64,000 bases of DNA, from NCBI RefSeq assembly GCF_014640155.1, contig NZ_BMGK01000002.1, positions 10,589 to 74,588 on the forward strand, in the 5' to 3' direction. The first letter of the stretch is position 1; each line of letters starts with the position of its first letter. A program made the position numbers and the translations under genes. Of the stretch, positions 1-7,866 are shown piece after piece. Under the pieces are notes generated by a model that saw nothing but the letters and a program-made list of their open reading frames with translations, ran no database searches and was not told where the DNA came from. This DNA comes from Planktosalinus lacus. Lineage in GTDB: Bacteria; Bacteroidota; Bacteroidia; Flavobacteriales; Flavobacteriaceae.

Positions 1-1
1 T

Positions 2-61
2 GATACCAATACCACACAGGTAGATGAAATCATAGAAAAAATCAAAGCGACACTAATCTAA
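2..61 (+). CDS. 3' end of a glycosyltransferase family 9 type gene (partial, cut by window edge)
   Basis: Only the last 19 codons and the stop are inside the window. The first 31 nt are identical to positions 3423-3453, near the end of the glycosyltransferase 9 fragment at 3198-3482, and the reading frame is the same (DTNTTQVDEII). The gene therefore most likely ends a heptosyltransferase-like enzyme that adds sugars during cell-surface polysaccharide synthesis. Only 21 nt separate its stop from the convergent stop of the FG-GAP gene. Function rests wholly on similarity to the longer fragment. Confidence 0.5.
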   Translation, partial: DTNTTQVDEIIEKIKATLI

Positions 62-82
62 ACTAATACTTAATTATGTTCC

Positions 83-1504
83 TTACTGTTTCACCACTTT
101 ATACACACTCCTGCCCTTGGCTGTTTCGATGACAACCGAATAAAAACCGGTCGTCAAAGTGGAGACATCAATGGTTTTAGGGTTGCCGGTGACTTCCAGT
201 GCCTTGATGCCTTCAACGGTATAAAATTGTACCCGTTCAATAGCTCCCTCATAAGCAATGTGTATAAATGCTGTTGCGGGATTGGGGTACACCACAGCCC
301 CATTGTCTTGAAAATCATCTGTATTCAAAATAGTTAAATTTTCAAACCACATTAACTCCCTGCCAGGGGATGTTGTTAAAAACAAATCTAAATCACCATC
401 ACTGTCAACATCAGCTAAGTTTAAATTGCCGGGTTTAAAAAAATTAGAATCTATAATTTCTGCTTCATCAAATGTACCGGCATTATCGATGTTTTTAATC
501 CAAATGATATGGTTGTTTTCAGGAAACACATTGGCTAACAAGCCCACTATGTCAGGAAACCCATCGTTGTCAATATCACCAACTTTTACATCTGTAACAT
601 CTGTTGATCCGAACTCAGTTTGAAACAAGATTTCAAAGTTGCCAAAGTTACCTTCACCATCATTTTTACGCCAGCCTATGTTTGATGGGTTTGAAGTGCT
701 TTCAAACGTTTTAGAAGAAACAAGATCCAAATGACCATCCCCATCCATATCAACCAACTCAAATGATCTTTCATAGAGTCCATTAAACTCGATTATATGC
801 TGCTCCCATTGTTGCCCGATCCCGTCTAAATTTTCATACCATGCCATCCAATTTGTACTGACCATATTAGATACAATATCCAGGTCACCATCTCCATCGA
901 CATCCCCCACCCGCTGGGTGCGGGCTTGTGAGGGGGTGGCGTCCACCATGTGCAACTGCCAGGTCACGCCCTGTCCATCCACATTTTCTGCCCAATAAAA
1001 CCCTGTGCCATTTACAATCCCTATCACGATATCCATATCGCCATCTTGGTCTAAATCTACCGGTAACACATTAAAACAACTATCCAAACCATTGGCAATA
1101 ATTACTTTTTCTCCAAAGTTCCCCGAGCCGTCGTTGGGGTACCAGGCTACATAATCCAGGTCAAAATAGGAAACAATTATATCCGTAAACCCATTTTGGT
1201 TCATATCAGCAGCATTAACGCTATAAGCCTGTGATTGATCCAATTCAATGGGGATGGCCTCACTAAAGCTACCTTGACCGTCTGTGTTTTGATACCAGGA
1301 GACGATATCAATGCCACCCATCAACACATCAGGATGTTCATCCTCATTCAAATCAACAACTTCGATATCCCTGTAGATAACATCGGTGTCAATTAGTTGC
1401 CGCGGTCCATACAGTTGCCCTGAAACAGGTAACCATAGAAACAAACTCATCATCCATAGTAAATGGGTTTTATAGTTGCTAATATATCCTCTAAGTTTAT
1501 TCAT
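83..1504 (-). CDS. Secreted FG-GAP/VCBS repeat protein with type IX secretion C-terminal domain (copy A)
   Basis: The 473-residue product has an N-terminal signal peptide (residues 1-30, ending LPVSGQ). About seven Asp-rich calcium-loop motifs of the form D-x-D-x-DG-x-x-D follow, for example VGDVDGDGDLDIVS and LADVDSDGDLDLFL, as expected for an FG-GAP/VCBS beta-propeller. The last ~75 residues look like a type IX secretion sorting domain: VVYPNPATAF near its start, then a GFYSVVIET strand and a basic KVVKQ end. Such proteins are exported and released or anchored on the cell surface, and the ligand is unknown. Its ATG overlaps the stop of the upstream protease gene by 8 nt (ATGAATAA), which implies translational coupling. 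A second copy of equal length lies at 6151-7572. Confidence 0.85.
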   Translation of the reverse strand: MNKLRGYISNYKTHLLWMMSLFLWLPVSGQLYGPRQLIDTDVIYRDIEVVDLNEDEHPDVLMGGIDIVSWYQNTDGQGSFSEAIPIELDQSQAYSVNAADMNQNGFTDIIVSYFDLDYVAWYPNDGSGNFGEKVIIANGLDSCFNVLPVDLDQDGDMDIVIGIVNGTGFYWAENVDGQGVTWQLHMVDATPSQARTQRVGDVDGDGDLDIVSNMVSTNWMAWYENLDGIGQQWEQHIIEFNGLYERSFELVDMDGDGHLDLVSSKTFESTSNPSNIGWRKNDGEGNFGNFEILFQTEFGSTDVTDVKVGDIDNDGFPDIVGLLANVFPENNHIIWIKNIDNAGTFDEAEIIDSNFFKPGNLNLADVDSDGDLDLFLTTSPGRELMWFENLTILNTDDFQDNGAVVYPNPATAFIHIAYEGAIERVQFYTVEGIKALEVTGNPKTIDVSTLTTGFYSVVIETAKGRSVYKVVKQ

Positions 1505-3023
1505 TTTCCTTTAAAATGATTGTTTGTTCAACTGCTCCATCCTCATAGTGTTTTTCTATGGCATACAAACCCGGGTCAAGATTGTTGATGAGTTGAGGAT
1601 TGTTGATGGCTGTGGAGTCTTGCTCTGTGATGGTGACGTTGGCATTAAAAACATTGTCATTAAACTTGGTTAATAAACCATCTTTCGCCGGACTATTCCA
1701 GTTGTCGTAACAAGCTTTGACTTGATTCACGCCCAAAGCAGTGTTCAATTCAACTAATCTTATAGCAGAATGGTTTGGGTGAAAAATAGTACTATAGTCT
1801 GTTTCGTTTATTGAAACATATTTTACCAATCCATTTATATTATAAGTAAATGTCTCATTATAAGTAGCCGGTACGTCAAAATCTCCTTCACAATGGACAA
1901 AAAAATAAGTGAAACCGGATTGAAAATAGGGAATGTGGTTATTGCCGGGGAATCCGTCAAAAAAATACTCCCCTTTATAAGGCTTATAAAGAGACGCATA
2001 GTCTGTTTTTACATCTTCATACACACCTTGACAATCCACAACAAAACCTTCATGAATTCGTATCATTTGACCGGTTGTAAAGAGCGAAGTGCAGGTGGTA
2101 GGCGCATAGCCCATAATATTAGCAATATCATCTTCATCAAATATCCAAGGAGTATTAGCGCAATCAGCTCCATTTTGATTTTCATATACACATCCATCTA
2201 AGTAATAATTTTCAGTGTAGTCAGCAGCCGCAGCAAATGCATCGGGATATGACATACCTTGATCCATATAAATATTGATTAATTCCGTTCTATGTTCATC
2301 TCTAAAATTGGGAATGGCATTGGTATCAACAACCCGGTCACCATGGGTATCAGCATTAAAACCACCCACTCCCGGTGTACGAGAAACTTTTTCACAGTCT
2401 GCAAAACCTTGATATATTTCACCATAATAGCTCCTCCATGTATGTGCTAACCCAAGTGCATGACCCATTTCATGAGGATTGGTAGTATGGTTCTCATCAT
2501 AAAAAACCCCTCTGGTTACTCTAAATTGTTTTGAAAAAATACTCCTTGCTGCACTATTCTCATATTTAGCAGTTACATATACATTTATTGCGTTTTCATT
2601 AATAGTAGTGAAACCAACGTTATCTTGGGAATCTTCAATATCATCTAATAAATCCCAAAACCCTGAATTCGAACTATCATAGTTATAAATACTATTATTT
2701 TCAATTGAGTTATAGCCTCTATATTTAAAAAATATCTTATAGGGATTGAAAACCTTGTTATACTCAGCGATCATATCCAAGGTTTCCTTTTCAAAATCCC
2801 AGTTTGGATAAGAGTCTCCTGAAGCGACAGTGCCGTCATCTTGCAACAATTCCCAGAAATATACATTGAGGACTACCGGTTCAAAAGCATCCAAAGTAGC
2901 CTGGTCATAAGCTGCTGAAAAATCATCATCACAAGGTAATGCACCGGGTCCATCCATAGCACACTTTATGGTATTTTGTTGTGCGAATACACCGGTGTTT
3001 GAAAAAAGTATTGAGATAAACAT
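1497..3023 (-). CDS. Secreted metzincin metalloprotease, M43 (pappalysin/cytophagalysin) type; start probably frameshifted
   Basis: The zinc site HEMGHALGLAHTW matches the metzincin HExxHxxGxxH consensus, and NIMGYAPTTCTSLF downstream fits the M43 Met-turn region. The last ~40 residues (LDPGLYAIEKHYEDG...TIILK) resemble the final strands of a type IX secretion sorting domain, so export to the cell surface is likely. The ATG at 3023 leaves only a short uncharged leader (MFISILFSNTGVFAQ). A better start, ATG at 3114, would add KAR and a full hydrophobic core but is out of frame by one base, owing to the (TG)8 tract at 3074-3089. The frame upstream of 3023 is open to 3110 but has no start codon except a TTG at 3026. 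A TATCTTAG element at 3138-3145 on the minus strand would suit the upstream start. The stop overlaps the FG-GAP start by 8 nt. The protease call is firm; whether the gene is on, off or broken is open. Confidence 0.8.
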   Translation of the reverse strand: MFISILFSNTGVFAQQNTIKCAMDGPGALPCDDDFSAAYDQATLDAFEPVVLNVYFWELLQDDGTVASGDSYPNWDFEKETLDMIAEYNKVFNPYKIFFKYRGYNSIENNSIYNYDSSNSGFWDLLDDIEDSQDNVGFTTINENAINVYVTAKYENSAARSIFSKQFRVTRGVFYDENHTTNPHEMGHALGLAHTWRSYYGEIYQGFADCEKVSRTPGVGGFNADTHGDRVVDTNAIPNFRDEHRTELINIYMDQGMSYPDAFAAAADYTENYYLDGCVYENQNGADCANTPWIFDEDDIANIMGYAPTTCTSLFTTGQMIRIHEGFVVDCQGVYEDVKTDYASLYKPYKGEYFFDGFPGNNHIPYFQSGFTYFFVHCEGDFDVPATYNETFTYNINGLVKYVSINETDYSTIFHPNHSAIRLVELNTALGVNQVKACYDNWNSPAKDGLLTKFNDNVFNANVTITEQDSTAINNPQLINNLDPGLYAIEKHYEDGAVEQTIILKENE

Positions 3024-3073
3024 CAAATAGGTAAATAGCCTTGCTTTTAAATGAATAAAACTATTAGAGCAAT

Positions 3074-3089
3074 TGTGTGTGTGTGTGTG
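3074..3089. repeat. (TG)8 dinucleotide tract in the 5' coding region of the metalloprotease
   Basis: Eight perfect TG units (CA on the coding strand) lie between ATG 3114 and the ORF that is open from 3110. The distance from 3114 to the in-frame codon at 3026 is 88 nt, that is 3n+1. Gain of one unit (+2) or loss of two (-4) would put ATG 3114 in frame with the protease. At the present length it encodes a 16-residue peptide ending at a TAA at 3066-3064. This is the classic layout of slipped-strand phase variation. Confidence 0.75.
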
Positions 3090-3197
3090 GAAACACGGTT
3101 TTAATTGATTTCATTATTGGTTGGTTTTTGTTTATTTCACTAAGATAGCAAAAAATAATGAACCCGTTAAAACGGTGCAAACTACAACATCTTAGAG

Positions 3198-3482
3198 ATG
3201 CTACCCATTGAGAATGTATCTCAAATAGACTTTGAGAGTGTGCATTACTATAGTAAAGACCTGCGTGAGATTGCTGCGATCCTTGAAAACTGTAAGGTCT
3301 TTTTTGGTGCAGACAGTGGTATGATGCATCTCGCTGCTGCTACAAACACAACAACCATGGGTTTGTTCAATGTTACCAAACCTGAAATTTATGCCCCTTA
3401 CGGGAATAAAAATCTATTCATCGATACCAATACCACACAGGTAGATGAAATCATCAATCAAATCAAAGCAGTAACCGTTTAA
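3198..3482 (+). pseudogene. C-terminal fragment of a glycosyltransferase family 9 (heptosyltransferase-like) gene
   Basis: The 94 residues contain the family 9 donor-site signature FFGADSGMMHLAAATNT, preceded by the usual segment on relative position of the sugar-nucleotide domain (SKDLREIAAILENC). Full family members run about 330-360 residues, so only the last quarter remains. The frame continues upstream only to a TAA at 3168. The last codons nearly repeat positions 2-61. Either this is a relic left by a duplication or deletion that inserted the protease and FG-GAP pair, or it is expressed as a stub; the former is more likely. Confidence 0.7.
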
Positions 3483-3765
3483 AACAAAACTTCAACAAAA
3501 AAAGCACTCCCTTCACTTCTTTTTTTATTGGCTCACTAATTTTCTTTGTGAAACCTAAGTATTAAAAGACCACTTTTAATACGCTGATCCAACGTTCCTG
3601 AAAAGTAGGAAAGGTATCAAAAACACCCTTTGAAAAAATATTGTTATATTTGAATGCTGCGCCCTTTTATAAAGCCCCCTAATTTACTTTACCCTCTGCT
3701 TTTCGCAACCCTACTGTCGAAAAAACTGGACCATTCAGCTTTTGAACCAATTTAAAACAATATAT

Positions 3766-4734
3766 ATGAAACCAACTAAATCACCTTTTACTAAACTCAT
3801 TTTTTTGCTCACCACTCTTGTTCTTTGCTTCGGAATACTTTCGTGCAAATCTGATAAAAAGGAAGATACAGACGAAACTCAGACGATGGCTGATACTGAA
3901 AAAGAAGCTGTCATAGAAATCATCACTGAAGCCATGGAGTTTCAAATGCAGGACACCATTCCGGCGGGCTGGAATAGCTTTCACTACAAAAACCAATCTC
4001 CTCAAACACACTTTTTCCTGATTGAAAAATACCCCGATGGTAAAACCCTTGAAGATGCTTTAAAAGAAGTAGTACCGGTATTTACTGAAGGTATGGACCT
4101 CATTAACAAAGGCCAATTTGACGAGTCTATGGCTGCTTTTGGAAAACTACCTGAATGGTATGGTGAAGTGCAGTTTATGGGAGGCTCCGGTTTGCTTTCA
4201 CCCGAAAGAACAAGTGAAAACACCCTCAAACTCGATCCGGGTTACTATTTGATGGAATGCTATGTAAAAATGCCCAACGGTGTTTTTCATACCAGTATGG
4301 GTATGATACGCGACTTTGTGGTTTCAGATGAAGACTCAGGCATTGCAGAGCCGGAAGCTACAATCGCTTTAGAAGTTTCAGGTGCAGAAGGCATTGTCGT
4401 GAATGATTCCATTACTGCAGGAACGCATACCTTTTCTGTTTTCTTCAAAGACCAAAAAGTACATGAGAACTTTGTGGGCCACGATGTCAACCTTGCCAGG
4501 CTTGAGGAAGGTGACAATTTTGATATCCTAGAGCAATGGATGGACTGGTCAAGCCCTGAGGGACTTATAGAACCTGCTCCTGATGGTTTTACCTTTTTGG
4601 GCGGTGTAAACGATATGCCCCAGGGAGGCATCGGTTATTTTACTGCAACCCTTGAACCCGGCAACTATGTGCTGATAGCAGAAGTGCCCAATACCCGGGA
4701 AAAAAACATGCTAAAGAAAGTGGTGGTTCATTAA
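3766..4734 (+). CDS. Lipoprotein with two cupredoxin-like beta-sandwich domains (inferred)
   Basis: The start is placed at ATG 3766; a TTG 24 nt upstream also lies in frame. The 322-residue product has a lipoprotein signal with lipobox (LCFGILSC). Two halves follow, each built as E-I-x...DTIPAGWNSFHYKN...LDPGYYLMECYV, and, in the second, SGAEGIVVNDSITAGTHTFSV...LEPGNYVLIAEV. That strand order is typical of plastocyanin-like periplasmic domains, but I see no clear copper-ligand set, so metal binding is not claimed. A TATATTTG at 3645-3652 may be its -7 element. No neighbour is in an obvious operon with it; sigZ starts 155 nt downstream with its own promoter. Confidence 0.6.
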   Translation: MKPTKSPFTKLIFLLTTLVLCFGILSCKSDKKEDTDETQTMADTEKEAVIEIITEAMEFQMQDTIPAGWNSFHYKNQSPQTHFFLIEKYPDGKTLEDALKEVVPVFTEGMDLINKGQFDESMAAFGKLPEWYGEVQFMGGSGLLSPERTSENTLKLDPGYYLMECYVKMPNGVFHTSMGMIRDFVVSDEDSGIAEPEATIALEVSGAEGIVVNDSITAGTHTFSVFFKDQKVHENFVGHDVNLARLEEGDNFDILEQWMDWSSPEGLIEPAPDGFTFLGGVNDMPQGGIGYFTATLEPGNYVLIAEVPNTREKNMLKKVVVH

Positions 4735-4815
4735 GTTGTCGTTGGATCGTACCTTTAAAACACCCTAGGATCCTGCAAGCTTTGCACTTAAGTGGGTTCA
4801 TTGGGTATTAAAATA

Positions 4816-4846
4816 TTGTTTTAACCACAACTATATACTATATTTG
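4816..4846 (+). promoter_or_regulatory. Bacteroidota-type promoter upstream of sigZ
   Basis: TTG at 4816-4818 (-33 type) and TATATTTG at 4839-4846 (-7 type) are separated by 20 nt, matching the TTG/TAnnTTTG promoter used by the primary sigma factor of Bacteroidota. The leader to the start at 4890 would be about 38 nt. Confidence 0.5.
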
Positions 4847-4889
4847 GATACCTTTTTCTGACTATACTATTGATTTTATACAGTAACCA

Positions 4890-5480
4890 TTGAACGAACA
4901 AAACGCAACCCCCACTTGTGATGTGCCTGCACTTTGGATGGAGCATAAAACAGCACTCTATCACTACATCCTCAAACGGGTGAAGGATCGGGAAATGGCA
5001 GAGGACATCCTTCAGGAAGTACTGCTCAAGGTGTATCACTTCTGCCTTACCAAGAGCGGGGTGCGCAATCTGCGCAGCTGGCTCTTTCAAATTGCCCAAA
5101 ATACCATAACCGATGTTTACCGGCACAACCAAAAAGTCAAAACCACCGATAGCTTCCCCACATTAGCTGAAGAAGATGAACAACAAGCCTTTCAGGAAGC
5201 CCTTCCTTACATACTCCCTATGCTCGACTTTTTACCGGAAGCCTATGCACGCCCCCTTAAAATGGCCGACATAGACGGGATGAAACAAGCAGAGGTGGCA
5301 ACAGCTTTAGGACTTACACTCACCGCTGCCAAGTCGCGCATACAACGGGGCCGCGAACTGCTAAAAGCCGAGTTCATCACCTGCTGTCACTTTGAAACCG
5401 ACAAGAACGGAAACCTGATTTCGTTTGATATCAAGGAGAGTTGCAAGCCGCTTCAGGAACTCAAGAAAAAAAATACTTAA
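4890..5480 (+). CDS. sigZ: ECF-type RNA polymerase sigma factor, SigZ family
   Basis: The 196-residue protein has a sigma-70 region 2 (ILKRVKDREMAEDILQEVLL, about residues 27-46, then LRSWLFQIAQNTITDVYRHN). Region 4 (ADIDGMKQAEVATALGLTLT...SRIQRGRELL) forms the -35 binding helix-turn-helix. The C-terminal tail has the SigZ-type cysteine arrangement (ITCCHFETDKNGN...ESC). Cysteines in this tail could bind metal or thiol agents, which is inference. The start is a TTG 38 nt below a good promoter; the next in-frame ATG (WMEHK) would remove 16 residues. The following gene, 62 nt downstream, is an ArsI/CadI-type dioxygenase, so a role in metalloid response is plausible. Confidence 0.8.
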   Translation: MNEQNATPTCDVPALWMEHKTALYHYILKRVKDREMAEDILQEVLLKVYHFCLTKSGVRNLRSWLFQIAQNTITDVYRHNQKVKTTDSFPTLAEEDEQQAFQEALPYILPMLDFLPEAYARPLKMADIDGMKQAEVATALGLTLTAAKSRIQRGRELLKAEFITCCHFETDKNGNLISFDIKESCKPLQELKKKNT

Positions 5481-5542
5481 TTTATTGCGTCTTTTTAAAA
5501 GCCCTTCCGTCATGATGGTATAAACTTTAAAACAACACCATT

Positions 5543-6037
5543 ATGAAACGATTTCACGTACACCTCAGAGTAAAAAACCTGGAAGAAAGTATTGCTTTTT
5601 ACACCGCCCTGTTCAAGACTACTCCCACAGTAGTTAAACCCGACTATGCCAAATGGATGCTGGAAGACCCCAGGATAAACTATGCCATTTCTACCGGTCA
5701 CGCCGAAACAGGTATCGAGCACCTGGGTTTACAAACCGAAAGCGAAGTGGAGCTACACGACGTCTATGAAGCGATGCAAACAGCCAAAGGCACTATCAGG
5801 GAAGAAGGGGAATGCACTTGCTGCTATTCAAAATCTCAAAAGAGCTGGATCACTGATCCCCAGGGAGTAGACTGGGAAGCGTTTTACACCCACGGCACCG
5901 CTACAGTCTATGGCGAAGGCATCAATGCCCGCCCCGCCCCGGAAGCCATGGAACAATGGAACGAAACCCCAACCACGATTACTGAAGCTCCTGTAAAAAC
6001 GCACAGCAGCTGTGAAACGGGCAGTTGTGGTGTATAA
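5543..6037 (+). CDS. arsI: ArsI/CadI family vicinal-oxygen-chelate dioxygenase (C-As lyase-like)
   Basis: The 164-residue protein starts with the glyoxalase/VOC pattern HVHLRVKNLEESIAFYTALF. It carries ECTCCYSKSQKSWITDPQGV, the paired-cysteine arsenical site followed by the iron-ligand strand (WEAF) seen in ArsI and CadI proteins. ArsI enzymes use Fe(II) and oxygen to cleave methyl or aromatic groups from trivalent organoarsenicals. The Cys-rich C-terminus (HSSCETGSCGV) is also common in the family. It lies 62 nt after sigZ, with a strong terminator behind it, so the two probably form one transcript. Function is assigned from the family, and the true substrate could be another thiophilic metal. 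Confidence 0.75.
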   Translation: MKRFHVHLRVKNLEESIAFYTALFKTTPTVVKPDYAKWMLEDPRINYAISTGHAETGIEHLGLQTESEVELHDVYEAMQTAKGTIREEGECTCCYSKSQKSWITDPQGVDWEAFYTHGTATVYGEGINARPAPEAMEQWNETPTTITEAPVKTHSSCETGSCGV

Positions 6038-6071
6038 TCACATTTAAAAAGAGATACTTAGGGTTACTTAT

Positions 6072-6105
6072 AAAAAAAGCTGCACATTCGTTGCAGCTTT
6101 TTTTA
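6072..6105 (+). terminator. Rho-independent terminator after arsI
   Basis: An AAAAGCTGCA stem, CATTCG loop, TTGCAGCTTTT stem and T-run lie 35-68 nt after the arsI stop. It also ends the sigZ-arsI unit on the side facing the FG-GAP gene. Confidence 0.85.
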
Positions 6106-6108
6106 GTA

Positions 6109-6126
6109 GTATGTCCCGTCCTGAAC
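6109..6126. other. Possible insertion-sequence end remnant
   Basis: The sequence TATGTCCCGTCCTGAA resembles the element near 48912-48932 (read on the minus strand as TATGACCCGTCCTGAA). Two copies of this short sequence in otherwise unrelated spacers suggest the terminal bases of a lost insertion sequence. There is no transposase nearby. The one here abuts the 3' end of the second FG-GAP copy. Confidence 0.3.
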
Positions 6127-6150
6127 TAATTGACAATAAATCAACAACAG

Positions 6151-7572
6151 CTACTGTTTCACCACTTTATACACACTCCTGCCCTTGGCTGTTTCGATGA
6201 CGACCGTATAAAAACCGGTCGTCAAAGTGGAGACATCAATGGTTTTAGGGTTGCCGGTGACTTCCAGTGCCTTGATGCCTTCAACGGTATAAAATTGTAC
6301 CCGTTCAATAGCTCCCTCATAAGCAATATGTATAAATGCTGTTGCGGGATTGGGGTACACCACAGCCCCATTGTCTTGAAAATCATCTGTATTCAAAATA
6401 GTTAATTTTTCAAACCACATTAACTCCCTGCCAGGGGATGTTGTTAAAAACAAATCTAAATCACCATCACTGTCAACATCAGCTAAGTTTAAATTGCCGG
6501 GTTTAAAAAAATTAGAATCTATAATTTCTGCTTCATCAAATGTACCGGCATTATCGATGTTTTTAATCCAAATGATATGGTTGTTTTCCGGAAATACATT
6601 GGATATCAAACCCACAATGTCCGGATAGCCATCATTATCTATATCACCCACCCTAACATCTGTAATATTTATTGATGAGAACTCTGTTTGAAACAAGATT
6701 TCAAAGTTGCCAAAGTTACCTTCACCATCATTTTTACGCCAGCCTATGTTTGATGGGTTTGAAGTGCTTTCAAACGTTTTAGAAGAAACAAGATCCAAAT
6801 GCCCATCCCCATCCATATCAACCAAATCAAACGAATTTTCAGCAATGCCGTTAAATTCAATAATGTGTTGCTCCCACTGCTGCCCGGTGCCATCTAAATT
6901 TTCATACCAAGCCATCCAATAGGATCCACTCATTCTTGACACAATATCCAAATCGCCATCCCCATCGATGTCCCCCACCCGTTGGGTGCGGGCTTGTGAA
7001 GAGGAAGAATCAACCGTATGCAACTGCCAGGTCACGCCCTGTCCGTCCACATTTTCTGCCCAATAAAATCCTGTACCATTTACAATCCCTATCACGATAT
7101 CCATATCGCCGTCCTGGTCTAAATCTACCGGTAACACATTAAAACAACTATCCAAACCATTGGCAACAATAATTTTTTCTCCAAAATTACCCGTGCCATC
7201 ATTGGGGTACCAGGCCACATAATCCAGGTTAAAATAAGAGACCACGATGTCGTTGATCCCATTCTGGTTTATATCAGTAATTTTAACACCATAAGCATTA
7301 GACTGGTCCAATTCGATGGGGATGGCTTCGCTAAAGGAGCCTTCCCCGTCAACGTTGCGATACCAAGCCACCAGATCGACACTTCCTATTAAAATATCAG
7401 TATGACCATCGCCATCAATATCACCCAATTCTATATCTCTAAATATTTTATCAGTATCAATTAGTTGCCGTGGTCCATACAGTTGCCCTGAAACAGGTAA
7501 CCATAGAAACAAACCCATCATCCATAGTAAATGCGTTTTATAGTTGCTAATATATCCTCTAACTTTATTCAT
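6151..7572 (-). CDS. Secreted FG-GAP/VCBS repeat protein with type IX secretion C-terminal domain (copy B)
   Basis: This 473-residue paralog of the product at 83-1504 has the same length and order: signal peptide, about seven Asp-rich FG-GAP loops (VGDIDGDGDLDIVS, VDMDGDGHLDLVSS and others), and an identical or near-identical sorting domain from VVYPNPATAF to KVVKQ. Long identical stretches alternate with short divergent ones; residues ~38-60, ~86-100, ~190-215 and ~295-315 differ most. Such mosaicism suits repeated recombination between the copies. The start codon overlaps the stop of a protease-gene relic by the same 8 nt seen in copy A. The protease partner itself is missing here, so its promoter is unclear. 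Confidence 0.85.
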   Translation of the reverse strand: MNKVRGYISNYKTHLLWMMGLFLWLPVSGQLYGPRQLIDTDKIFRDIELGDIDGDGHTDILIGSVDLVAWYRNVDGEGSFSEAIPIELDQSNAYGVKITDINQNGINDIVVSYFNLDYVAWYPNDGTGNFGEKIIVANGLDSCFNVLPVDLDQDGDMDIVIGIVNGTGFYWAENVDGQGVTWQLHTVDSSSSQARTQRVGDIDGDGDLDIVSRMSGSYWMAWYENLDGTGQQWEQHIIEFNGIAENSFDLVDMDGDGHLDLVSSKTFESTSNPSNIGWRKNDGEGNFGNFEILFQTEFSSINITDVRVGDIDNDGYPDIVGLISNVFPENNHIIWIKNIDNAGTFDEAEIIDSNFFKPGNLNLADVDSDGDLDLFLTTSPGRELMWFEKLTILNTDDFQDNGAVVYPNPATAFIHIAYEGAIERVQFYTVEGIKALEVTGNPKTIDVSTLTTGFYTVVIETAKGRSVYKVVKQ

Positions 7573-7648
7573 TGTCCTTTAAGATGATTGTTTGTTCAAC
7601 CGCTCCATCGTTGTAATGTGAAAAAACCCAATTTTTGTTTGATGTCAT
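7565..7648 (-). pseudogene. Relic of the M43 protease gene 3' end, upstream of FG-GAP copy B
   Basis: Reading on the minus strand, the last 17 codons encode HYNDGAVEQTIILKDNE and a stop, against HYEDGAVEQTIILKENE at the end of the intact protease gene. Upstream the similarity ends abruptly. An in-frame ATG at 7648 gives a 27-residue ORF (MTSNKNWVFS then the conserved tail). The coupling overlap with FG-GAP copy B is kept. It may be a simple relic or a short coupled leader; nothing shows it is translated. Confidence 0.65.
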
Positions 7649-7820
7649 AAAAAGAGACTCCATTTATCATTTCTCTAAATTAGTGATTATTATTGTAATC
7701 ATCTAAGTTGTTAAAACAAGCCTACCCTAGAACAACCATAAACAGTCACGAGTCCCGTGCATTACTTCAGTACAATAAACTAACATCCAATGCTATAAAA
7801 AAAAATAAATGATATACAAC

Positions 7821-7866
7821 CCAATGACCCCATTTGACCCCTTTTGACCCCTTTTGACCCCTTTTG
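7821..7866. repeat. Decamer tandem repeat (CTTTTGACCC)
   Basis: Four and a half 10-nt units run from 7821: CCAATGACCC, CATTTGACCC, CTTTTGACCC twice, then CTTTTG. The inner units are identical and the outer ones differ by two or three bases. It lies outside any credible gene. Confidence 0.8.

Noticed and set aside
1893-2201. Plus-strand ORF of 102 codons within the protease gene
   Set aside because: It is an antisense shadow of a well-supported metalloprotease frame.
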